Shown here one piece after another: positions 17,214 through 24,448 of a stretch of DNA of 64,000 nt. Source of the stretch: Pseudomonadota bacterium (GTDB lineage Bacteria; Pseudomonadota; Gammaproteobacteria; Steroidobacterales; Steroidobacteraceae); NCBI GenBank assembly GCA_023417315.1, contig JAEZFW010000049.1, positions 148,729-212,728 on the forward strand, written 5' to 3'. Both the position numbers and the translations under genes were made by a program. The notes below the pieces were generated by a model, which searched no databases, was not told the DNA's origin, and saw only the letters and a list, made by a program, of their open reading frames with translations. How positions within the stretch are numbered: the stretch's first letter is position 1; every line of letters starts with the position of its first letter.

Positions 17214-19177
17214 TGGACTACGAAGAGATCTTCGGAGCGGAAGGGCCGCTCGCGCGAACGCTGCCGGGCTTCGCCACGCGAGCCGAGCAGATTGCGATGG
17301 CGCAACAGGTCGACCGAGCACTGCGCACCAGCGGCAAACTCATCGTCGAAGCGGGCACGGGGACTGGTAAGACGTTCGCGTATCTTGCTCCGGCGTTGCA
17401 CTCCGGGCGCCGCGTCATCGTCTCGACCGGAACGCGCACGCTTCAAGATCAGCTCTTTCATCGCGACCTGCCCACGATCGCAAAGGCCCTGGGTCGACCC
17501 GTACGTGTGGCACTGCTGAAGGGGCGAGCGAACTATCTTTGCATCCATCGTCTGAATCTCGCGGAGCAACAGGCGATCAGTCGCGGACTGCGCCGCGACG
17601 TAGCGACGGCATTGCCGAAAGTGCGTGCGTGGAGCGGCGTCACACGCAGCGGCGACATCGCAGAGGCGAGACACCTGAGCGATGAGCATCCCGTTTGGTC
17701 CTGGGTTACTTCCACGCGCGACAATTGCCTCGGCGCGGACTGCGAGGCGTTCGAGCGGTGCCACGTCGTTCACGCGCGGCGCGAAGCACAAGCCGCGGAT
17801 GTGATCGTGGTGAATCATCATCTGTTACTGGCGGATCTGGTGTTGAAGGAGGAAGGGTTTGGCGATCTGTTGCCGGGCGCGGATGCGGTCATCATCGACG
17901 AGGCTCACCAGTTTGCGGATGTCGCTTCGAACTTTCTCGGCTTCACCGTCTCCGCGCGACAGCTACAGGCGCTGGCACGCGATCTGAACGCGGAGCTGCT
18001 GACGTACAACTCGCGAATCGAAGTCTCATCTGCTCTGACGCAAACCTTAGAGCGTCAGCTCGTCGACCTTCAGGACGCGCTGAGCACTCGCCAGGGACGC
18101 AGCGAGTTCGCTGATTGGTCTGCTGCAGTGATCGAGGCCATCGAACATATTCACGCGTCAATCGATGAGCTTACGCGCGCACTCGAGCAACCTGCGAAGG
18201 ATCAACCGGGGCTTGCGGCTTTGCGCAGACGCAGTGTAGAGATTGGAACACGTCTCGCTACTTTGTTGGACTCGGAGTCGCGCAGCGAGCCAGCAAGCGT
18301 GCGTTGGGCGCAATCCGGTGCGCACGGAGTGAGTTTGCACTACGTGCCGATCGATGTAGCGAACCAACTCGGAGCGTTGATCGAGGCGCATGCGAGCGCA
18401 TGGATCTTTACCTCCGCGACGCTCGCGGTCGGCGAGGCATTCTCGCATTTCGAGAATCGCATCGGCGTTCACGACGCGCAGACCGCTCGATTCGGCAGCC
18501 CGTTCGACTACGCGAAGCAAACTTTGCTCTACTTGCCGCAGCAGTTTGCGGACCCATCTTCTCCTAAGTACACCGAGCAGGTCATCGCGACTGCGCTGCG
18601 CATTCTGGAGGCGAGTGGGGGACGCGCCTTTCTTTTGTTCACGAGCCATCGCGCATTGCGCGAAGGCGCCGACGTTCTGTTCAAGATGCTCGGCGCGCAG
18701 CTTCCGTATCCGATCTTCGTACAAGGTGACGCTCCGCGAGATGCGCTGCTCACGAAGTTCCGTCAGGCGGGCAATGGGGTGCTGCTCGGCACGAGTACGT
18801 TCTGGGAAGGCGTTGATGTGAAGGGCACTGCGCTGACGGTCGTCATCATCGATAAGCTGCCGTTCGCGGTGCCAGACGATCCGGTGTTGAAAGCGCGCTT
18901 GGATGCGATCGAGCGACGCGGAGGCAATCCGTTCTTCGAAGAGCAAGTGCCGCAAGCTGTGATCGCGTTGAAGCAGGGCGTGGGTCGCTTGATCCGCGAT
19001 CCTGAGGATTTCGGCGTGGTCGTCCTCTGCGACCCGCGCCTCCGCACACGCGGCTACGGCCGCATCTTCCTAGACAGCCTCCCGGCTATGCCGAGGACGA
19101 GCACGTTGCAGGATGTGGCAGAGTTTCTACGCACACGCCTGGCCCAGTCAGCTCCCAAAGCGGCGGATGGACGCTGA
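17210..19177 (+). CDS. yoaA: ATP-dependent DNA helicase of the DinG/XPD family, YoaA-like
   Basis: This is a superfamily 2 iron-sulfur helicase that unwinds 5'-3'; E. coli YoaA assists replication-fork repair together with the HolC (chi) subunit. The 655-residue protein has the Walker A motif AGTGTGKT at residues 48-55, a DEAH box (VIIDEAHQF), helicase motif VI (QGVGRLIRDPEDFG), and four cysteines between motifs Ia and II (YLC, NCLGADC, ERCHVVHARR) that fit the 4Fe-4S cluster. Length is near YoaA (about 636) and below DinG (about 716). The start at 17210 (MMDYEEIFG) is preferred over an upstream one lying inside the DUF11 gene. Confidence 0.93.
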   Translation: MMDYEEIFGAEGPLARTLPGFATRAEQIAMAQQVDRALRTSGKLIVEAGTGTGKTFAYLAPALHSGRRVIVSTGTRTLQDQLFHRDLPTIAKALGRPVRVALLKGRANYLCIHRLNLAEQQAISRGLRRDVATALPKVRAWSGVTRSGDIAEARHLSDEHPVWSWVTSTRDNCLGADCEAFERCHVVHARREAQAADVIVVNHHLLLADLVLKEEGFGDLLPGADAVIIDEAHQFADVASNFLGFTVSARQLQALARDLNAELLTYNSRIEVSSALTQTLERQLVDLQDALSTRQGRSEFADWSAAVIEAIEHIHASIDELTRALEQPAKDQPGLAALRRRSVEIGTRLATLLDSESRSEPASVRWAQSGAHGVSLHYVPIDVANQLGALIEAHASAWIFTSATLAVGEAFSHFENRIGVHDAQTARFGSPFDYAKQTLLYLPQQFADPSSPKYTEQVIATALRILEASGGRAFLLFTSHRALREGADVLFKMLGAQLPYPIFVQGDAPRDALLTKFRQAGNGVLLGTSTFWEGVDVKGTALTVVIIDKLPFAVPDDPVLKARLDAIERRGGNPFFEEQVPQAVIALKQGVGRLIRDPEDFGVVVLCDPRLRTRGYGRIFLDSLPAMPRTSTLQDVAEFLRTRLAQSAPKAADGR

Positions 19178-19191
19178 GCCTCTTGATTTTC

Positions 19192-19301
19192 TTCGCCGCG
19201 ATCGCCGCGTTCGCCGCGAGAGTATTTGATCTCTCGTTCTTGCTGCCGGACTCTTATGCCGGGCGGAAATAACTCTCGCGGCGACCGCGGCGACCGCGGC
19301 G
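19192..19301. repeat. Intergenic inverted repeat with 9-nt word TTCGCCGCG
   Basis: The left arm (19192-19225) carries three successive 9-mers TTCGCCGCG, ATCGCCGCG, TTCGCCGCG followed by AGAGTATTT. The right arm (19267-19301) is the near reverse complement (CGCGGCGAC word, three copies), with a few mismatches and one inserted base. The loop is about 41 bases. It sits in the gap between the helicase stop and the stop of the convergent GxxExxY gene, ending 18 bases before the latter. Confidence 0.88.
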
Positions 19302-19318
19302 AGTACATTTCGAACTCG

Positions 19319-19729
19319 TTAATCGTCGGCCGTGTCGCGCATTGGAAAGTCGTTGCTTCCATTTACGACTCGAATCATGCCATCGCGTAGTGTCGTGACG
19401 CTGAAGTTAAGGAAATAGCCGAGAGGCCGGTTGCTCAGGCGTAGGTACGTCAATAGCTGCTTACGGTGAGCGTTGTGCAATCTCTCGACGCACTTTACCT
19501 CTACAATTACCTTATCCTCGATGATTAGGTCAGCGCGGAATCCTTCTTCGAAGGTCAAGCTCTTGTAGGAGATGGTCACGGGAATCTGGCGCTTTACAAT
19601 CAGGCTGCGGCTGCGGAGTTCGTGTGCGAGCACAATCTCGTATACGGATTCCAGCAATCCTGGACCGAGTTCACTATGTAGTTCGAAAGCGACGTCGAGA
19701 AGGATGGTGCCGATGTCGTTCTCGTCCAT
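19319..19729 (-). CDS. GxxExxY family protein, PDDEXK nuclease-like
   Basis: The 136-residue protein carries the family signature GLLESVY (Gly24, Glu27, Tyr30). It also has a complete PDDEXK-type catalytic constellation: Asp67 in FRADLII, and Glu77 with Lys79 in VEVKCVERL. The family is widespread and scattered, and its function is not established; the fold suggests a nuclease. Codon use looks less GC-rich than that of neighbouring genes by eye, which hints at acquisition. It lies on the opposite strand between the helicase gene and tsaB, with a periodic inverted repeat immediately downstream of its stop. No partner gene is present. Confidence 0.88.
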   Translation of the reverse strand: MDENDIGTILLDVAFELHSELGPGLLESVYEIVLAHELRSRSLIVKRQIPVTISYKSLTFEEGFRADLIIEDKVIVEVKCVERLHNAHRKQLLTYLRLSNRPLGYFLNFSVTTLRDGMIRVVNGSNDFPMRDTADD

Positions 19730-19818
19730 GGGTAGGAGCCTCAGTTGATTTAGTGCTTTCCTACTTGTTCATACTACTTTGCTGCTGCGCTAAGCAGCAT
19801 TGAAGAAACTCTGCGAAC

Positions 19819-20481
19819 ATGAAGATTCTCGCGATCGATACCGCCACCGAACGTTGCTCTGTGGCTTTGTGCGTCGATGGGCAGTGCTTTGAGCGGGCGG
19901 TCGATACGCAGCGCGGTCATGCGGAGATCGTGTTGCCCATGGTCGATGAGGTGCTGCGTGAGGCCGGTGTGGCGCTCGCAGACCTCGACGGCATTGCTTA
20001 TGGCCGCGGGCCTGGCGCCTTTACCGGTGTACGCATCGCGATCGGCGTCGTGCAAGGACTCGCGTTCGGCGCGCGATTGCCGACCGTCGGCATCTCCGAT
20101 CTCGCCGCCGTCGCTCAGCAGGTCGCGGCTCCGAATGGGCGCGTCCTCGTGTGCATGGACGCGCGGATGTCGGAGGTTTATTGGGCGTTGTTCGAGACAA
20201 GTACGGACGGCGCAGTGAATGCAGCGAGTGAGGAGCGCGTAACGACGCCGACCGACGTTGCTGCGGAAGGTGTAACAACGCTTGCTGGCACTGGATTCTC
20301 CGCCCACCCGGACCTGCGCGCCCGCTGGCCCGAAGCTCTCGTTCACGACCGCGTGTTACCGCGCGCACGTGAGATCGCGCAGCTCGGGGCATTCGCACTG
20401 CGTGCAGGCCAAGGTCAGCCTGCCGCGCACGCCCAGCCCGTATACTTGAGGGATCAGGTGACTTTCGTGAAAGGCGTGTGA
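19819..20481 (+). CDS. tsaB: tRNA threonylcarbamoyladenosine biosynthesis protein TsaB
   Basis: TsaB is the non-catalytic partner of TsaD in forming N6-threonylcarbamoyladenosine at position 37 of ANN-decoding tRNAs, together with TsaC and TsaE. The 220-residue protein has the ASKHA-fold start MKILAIDTATERCSVAL, HAEIVLPMVDEVL, and the diagnostic YGRGPGAFTGVRIAIGVVQG. Length matches the family (about 230). The start codon is an ATG preceded by CTGCGAAC, with no strong Shine-Dalgarno sequence. phoB follows 81 bases downstream behind its own candidate Pho site. Confidence 0.95.
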   Translation: MKILAIDTATERCSVALCVDGQCFERAVDTQRGHAEIVLPMVDEVLREAGVALADLDGIAYGRGPGAFTGVRIAIGVVQGLAFGARLPTVGISDLAAVAQQVAAPNGRVLVCMDARMSEVYWALFETSTDGAVNAASEERVTTPTDVAAEGVTTLAGTGFSAHPDLRARWPEALVHDRVLPRAREIAQLGAFALRAGQGQPAAHAQPVYLRDQVTFVKGV

Positions 20482-20501
20482 CAAACCTCGGTTTAATCGA
20501 A

Positions 20502-20520
20502 CTGTCACATTCCATTGTTC
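20502..20520 (+). promoter_or_regulatory. Possible Pho half-site upstream of phoB
   Basis: CTGTCAC at 20502-20508 matches a Pho-box half-site and lies 54 bases before the phoB ATG. The copy expected 11 bases later (from 20513) matches poorly, so autoregulation by PhoB is plausible but weakly supported. Confidence 0.4.
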
Positions 20521-20562
20521 TAATGTTGCCAACGAGTTAAGGCAACTTCGTCGATTGTTCAC

Positions 20563-21258
20563 ATGGCAGCGAAGCAGATTCTGATCGTTGAGGACGAGCG
20601 ACCCATCCGGGAGATGATTGCTTTCGGGTTACGGCGGGGTGGATTCGAAGTGCGCGAGGCCGCCGATGTCGGCGAAGCGCGCACGAGCATCGCGAACCAA
20701 CGCCCTGACCTAGTCCTCATCGATTGGATGCTACCGGACATGAGCGGCCTCGAGCTCACGCGCTCGCTCAAGCGCGACAAGGACACGCAGGATGTCCCCG
20801 TGATCATGCTCACCGCCCGTGCGGAAGAGCAGGACAAGGTCATGGGCTTAGACAGCGGCGCGGACGATTACGTCACCAAGCCTTTCTCGCCCCGAGAGCT
20901 CCTCGCCCGCATCAACGCGGTGCTGCGTCGTGCAACGGCCGGGAATGGTGAGGATGTCGTCGAGGCCGAAGGTCTCGTGCTCGATGCTGCGAGTCATCGT
21001 GTAATGGCCGGCGATCAGACCGTGCAACTCGGACCCACCGAGTATCGTTTATTGTCGTTCTTCATGACGCATGCGGAGCGGGTGTACAGTCGCGCTCAGT
21101 TGTTGGATCGCGTATGGGGCGGCAACGTTTATGTGGAAGAGCGAACGGTCGATGTGCACATCAGACGCCTGCGTAAGGCGCTCGAAGAGTTCAACTACGA
21201 TCGCTTCATTCAAACGGTGCGCGGTTCCGGATATCGCTTCTCCACGCGCGCGGAGTAG
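20563..21258 (+). CDS. phoB: Phosphate regulon response regulator PhoB
   Basis: PhoB is the OmpR-type transcription factor activated by PhoR under phosphate limitation; it binds Pho boxes. The 231-residue protein has a receiver domain (ILIVEDERPIRE; phospho-acceptor Asp in LIDWMLPD; Thr in MLTARA; Lys in VTKPFS) and a winged-helix DNA-binding domain (about 130-230; LGPTEYRLLSFFMTHAERV, RTVDVHIRRLRKAL, VRGSGYRFS). Length and sequence match PhoB specifically. phoR follows 3 bases downstream, forming a two-gene operon at the head of the phosphate region. Confidence 0.97.
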   Translation: MAAKQILIVEDERPIREMIAFGLRRGGFEVREAADVGEARTSIANQRPDLVLIDWMLPDMSGLELTRSLKRDKDTQDVPVIMLTARAEEQDKVMGLDSGADDYVTKPFSPRELLARINAVLRRATAGNGEDVVEAEGLVLDAASHRVMAGDQTVQLGPTEYRLLSFFMTHAERVYSRAQLLDRVWGGNVYVEERTVDVHIRRLRKALEEFNYDRFIQTVRGSGYRFSTRAE

Positions 21259-21261
21259 CCG

Positions 21262-22596
21262 ATGAAACTGCCGGCCGGGCTGTCCACGATCGGCTGGCAG
21301 GCGGCGTATCGGCTCGCGGCAGCGCTGCTGCTCGCTTTGCTGCTCGGGCTCATCACTGGCCGCATGGCCCTCTCCTTCGCGATCGTGCTGGGGATTTACG
21401 CATTCGTACAGAACTGGAACTTGTCGCGGCTGGAACGATGGTTGCGCTTTCGGCGCACGCAGCCGCCACCCGACATCAGTGGACCCTGGGGTGACGTCGT
21501 GGCGATCGTGAGCCGCATCTATAGGCGCAAGCAGTACCACCGTTCACGCGTCATCGAACTGTTACGCGAGTTTCGTCGTCTCACGACCGCAATGCCGGAA
21601 GGCGCCGTGCTGCTGGGTCCGGAGAACGAGATCCTGTGGTTCAACGGTCGAGCGGGGGAATGGCTCGGACTGCGGCGTAAGCGCGATTTCGGCATTCGTA
21701 TCGAAAATCTCGTCCGTCACCCTGCCTTCATCCACTATCTCCACACAGGCACGCCGGTTCAGGGCGTCGTCATCCAGGAGACCGGTCACGGCGGCAGCCG
21801 CTGGCTATCGTTCAACGTCGTGCGTAGCGATACCGGTGTGCGGCAGTTGTTGATCGTGCGTGACGTGAGTCGTGAGCAGCAGCTCGAGTCGATGCGCAAA
21901 GATTTCGTCGCCAATGCTTCACACGAGCTCAGATCGCCATTGACGGTCATCAGCGGTTATCTGGATGCGCTTGCCGATGATGAGAAACTCGATGCGACCT
22001 GGAGCTCTCCGGTGCTCGAGATGCGTCGCCAGGCGGAGCGCATGAGCACGATCATCAATGAGCTGCTGGAGCTGTCGAAGCTCGAATCGAGCGACAATCC
22101 CAAGGACGATCAGCCTGTCGACATCGCCGGCTTGCTTGCGTTGTTACGTAGAGAGGTGATGCAGCTCGAGGTGCGTCCTAAGCACATCGATGTCAAGATC
22201 GAAACCGATGCACTGCTGCTCGGCTCAGAGTCGGAACTGCACTCCATCGTTTCCAACCTCCTGTCCAATGCTGTGAAATACACCTCGGCCGATGGCGAAG
22301 TGCAGCTGCGTTGGTGGACCGACGAGGCAGGGGCACACATCTCCGTGCGTGACACGGGCATTGGGATCGCAGCCGAGCACATCCCGCGGCTCACCGAACG
22401 TTTCTACCGTGTGGATCCAGGTCGCGCCCGATCGATGGGCGGAGCCGGCTTGGGACTTGCGATTGTGAAACATGCTTTGCAGCGTCATGACGCAACGCTG
22501 CGCATCAAGAGTAGAGAAGGCGCCGGCAGCACCTTCACCTGCGATTTTCCGCCGCAGCGGATCGTTCCCCGCCAGCAAGAGGCGGCGACTGTCTAA
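21262..22596 (+). CDS. phoR: Phosphate regulon sensor histidine kinase PhoR
   Basis: PhoR phosphorylates PhoB when phosphate is scarce and is held inactive through the Pst/PhoU complex. The 444-residue protein has two closely spaced N-terminal membrane segments (about 15-55) without a large periplasmic domain, as in E. coli PhoR. A PAS domain (about 95-200) follows, then the dimerisation/phospho-acceptor motif VANASHELRSPLTV and the ATPase boxes N (NLLSNAVKYT), G1 (VRDTGIGI) and G2 (GGAGLGLAIVKHAL). It is coupled to phoB. The short gap and shared strand indicate cotranscription. Confidence 0.96.
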   Translation: MKLPAGLSTIGWQAAYRLAAALLLALLLGLITGRMALSFAIVLGIYAFVQNWNLSRLERWLRFRRTQPPPDISGPWGDVVAIVSRIYRRKQYHRSRVIELLREFRRLTTAMPEGAVLLGPENEILWFNGRAGEWLGLRRKRDFGIRIENLVRHPAFIHYLHTGTPVQGVVIQETGHGGSRWLSFNVVRSDTGVRQLLIVRDVSREQQLESMRKDFVANASHELRSPLTVISGYLDALADDEKLDATWSSPVLEMRRQAERMSTIINELLELSKLESSDNPKDDQPVDIAGLLALLRREVMQLEVRPKHIDVKIETDALLLGSESELHSIVSNLLSNAVKYTSADGEVQLRWWTDEAGAHISVRDTGIGIAAEHIPRLTERFYRVDPGRARSMGGAGLGLAIVKHALQRHDATLRIKSREGAGSTFTCDFPPQRIVPRQQEAATV

Positions 22597-22640
22597 TCAG
22601 CTCGTCGACGCCGACCGTTCTGGCCGGCACGTGTTGCACG

Positions 22641-22680
22641 CTGTCACGCGACTGTCATACCGCTGTCGCTGATCTGTCAT
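22641..22680 (+). promoter_or_regulatory. Two tandem Pho boxes (four CTGTCNN repeats, 11-nt spacing)
   Basis: CTGTCAC, CTGTCAT, CTGTCGC and CTGTCAT begin at 22641, 22652, 22663 and 22674, exactly 11 bases apart. This is the classical PhoB-binding arrangement, doubled. It lies 101 bases upstream of the lipoprotein gene. Strong PhoB control of the lipoprotein/TonB receptor/peptidase genes is a direct prediction. Confidence 0.88.
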
Positions 22681-22780
22681 TCATCCCGCCTACCTTTCCC
22701 CACGTCAAACAGAACGTCTAACGGGGCTGCGCGTTTGCGCGGATTTGTATTTCCAGTGTGTCGTCTTCGGGAGCGACTTA

Positions 22781-24358
22781 ATGAGAACTTCTCAGTGGAT
22801 CATTGCGGGTGCGGTGGCTTTGGCGTTGGCAGGCTGCGGGTCAGACGAAATTTCGTCGGCAGGTGCCGGCAACGTCACGATCAATAACCCGCCTCCGGTG
22901 AATCAGAATCCAGATCCGAATCCGAATCCGGATCCGCAACAGCCCGATCTCGTCGAGCCAGCCACCGGCTGTCCCACGATTACGGATCCGGCAGGCCTGC
23001 GCGATGACGGAACCATCACTGGACCGACGGGTACGTATCGAGTTTGCGCGCTGCCGAATCAACTCACTCGCAGTGTGACGCTGGCTCGAGTTCCCGGCTT
23101 GCTCTACGCGCTCGATGGCCGCGTCGATGTCGGTCCTGACCGAGGGGCCGCACCGACAGCGGATGCGCCGGTTGTTTTGACGATCGACCCCGGGGTCGTG
23201 ATCTTCGCGCAGACGGGTGTTTCATGGCTCGCAGTCAACCGCGGTAATCAGATCAATGCGGTCGGCACGGCGGAACAGCCGATCGTCTTCACGAGCCGTG
23301 ACAACGTCCTCGGACTCGCAACCGACGACTCGCAAGGTCAGTGGGGTGGTGTGGTGTTGCTCGGACGCGCACCGATCACGGACTGCACTGTGGCTCCCGC
23401 GGCAACACCGGGGTCGGTGAATTGCGAGCGACAGACGGAAGGTGCGGTGGATCCGGCGTACTTCGGCGGAGCGACGCCTGAAGACAACAGCGGCACGCTT
23501 CGATACGTTCAGATTCGCTATTCGGGCTACGTCTTGTCTGGCAACAACGAGCTGCAATCGCTCACGCTCGGCGGCGTGGGAAGTGGTACCACGATCGAGT
23601 ATTTCCAATCTCACAACAGCTCGGATGACGGCTTCGAGAATTTCGGCGGTCGTGTGCACATGCGCCGAGTGGTGATCACCGGCGCGGATGACGACAGCAT
23701 CGATCTCGACACGGGCTACAAAGGCACGCTTCAGTACGTCATCGCGGTTCAAAAGAACTCGGGCGCTGCCGATTCGATCATCGAGCTCGATTCCGCGAAC
23801 GCGCTCGAGGATCAAACGCCTCGCACGCACATGAAGGTTGCGAACTTCACGTTCGTCCATCGCAATCCGGCCACGGGCAACAATGCAGCCATGCTGTTCC
23901 GAGGAAAGGCCGATGTGACGATGGTGAATGGCGTCGTTACGAGCCCGATGGCGTGTCTGCGCTTGAATGGCAGCAACATCCTTACGACGGATGCAGCAAC
24001 TGACAAAATTGGGCCGCCGTCATTCCAGTCAGTCGCCATGCAGTGTGCTGTCGATGCGTTCGTCGGTTCGGGCGGCTTGACGGCTCAGCAGGTGGCCGAT
24101 GCCTTCAACGCTGGCGCGAACAACAACGCCGCTTTCACGGCGACTCTCGCTGATACGTTCGTGAACGGTGCGAACGAAACGGCAGTCGTGGCGACGGATC
24201 CGCAGACACTGGACGCGGCGTTCGATGCTACGAGCTACGTCGGCGCGGTGAGAGATGCCAATGACACGTGGTTCGCGGGCTGGACGTGCAATTCTGCCAC
24301 TGCGAGCTTCGGCGCGACCAGCGCAGCGTGTACCTCACTGCCGTCGCTTGCCGACTGA
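22781..24358 (+). CDS. Phosphate-region lipoprotein with beta-helix-like C-terminal part
   Basis: The 525-residue product begins at an ATG at 22781 with a lipoprotein signal (lipobox ALAGC). A Pro/Asn/Asp-rich linker made of NP and DP repeats follows (about 45-70), leading to a repetitive beta-rich domain with many GTxxYV, SxDDGFENFGG and DDDSIDLDTGYKG stretches resembling a right-handed parallel beta-helix. An upstream in-frame start adds 12 residues ahead of the signal and is less likely. The gene follows the doubled Pho box and precedes a TonB-dependent receptor, so a role as surface-exposed phosphate-source binding or processing protein is inferred. I know no assigned function. Confidence 0.8.
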   Translation: MRTSQWIIAGAVALALAGCGSDEISSAGAGNVTINNPPPVNQNPDPNPNPDPQQPDLVEPATGCPTITDPAGLRDDGTITGPTGTYRVCALPNQLTRSVTLARVPGLLYALDGRVDVGPDRGAAPTADAPVVLTIDPGVVIFAQTGVSWLAVNRGNQINAVGTAEQPIVFTSRDNVLGLATDDSQGQWGGVVLLGRAPITDCTVAPAATPGSVNCERQTEGAVDPAYFGGATPEDNSGTLRYVQIRYSGYVLSGNNELQSLTLGGVGSGTTIEYFQSHNSSDDGFENFGGRVHMRRVVITGADDDSIDLDTGYKGTLQYVIAVQKNSGAADSIIELDSANALEDQTPRTHMKVANFTFVHRNPATGNNAAMLFRGKADVTMVNGVVTSPMACLRLNGSNILTTDAATDKIGPPSFQSVAMQCAVDAFVGSGGLTAQQVADAFNAGANNNAAFTATLADTFVNGANETAVVATDPQTLDAAFDATSYVGAVRDANDTWFAGWTCNSATASFGATSAACTSLPSLAD

Positions 24359-24376
24359 TCGTCAGCGAAGAGATCG

Positions 24377-24406
24377 GGTGGATCGCGAAGTGAGTCGCGA
24401 TCCGCC
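24377..24406 (+). terminator. Hairpin with short T-rich tail between lipoprotein and TonB receptor genes
   Basis: GGATCGCGA (24380-24388) pairs perfectly with TCGCGATCC (24395-24403) around a six-base loop; the stem extends to 12 pairs including one G-U. TTCTT follows closely. It lies 19 bases after the lipoprotein stop and could act as a partial terminator that lowers receptor expression relative to the lipoprotein. Confidence 0.6.
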
Positions 24407-24448
24407 TTCTTGAGTTTGAATCCGATAAAGAAATCGATAGGAATACAC

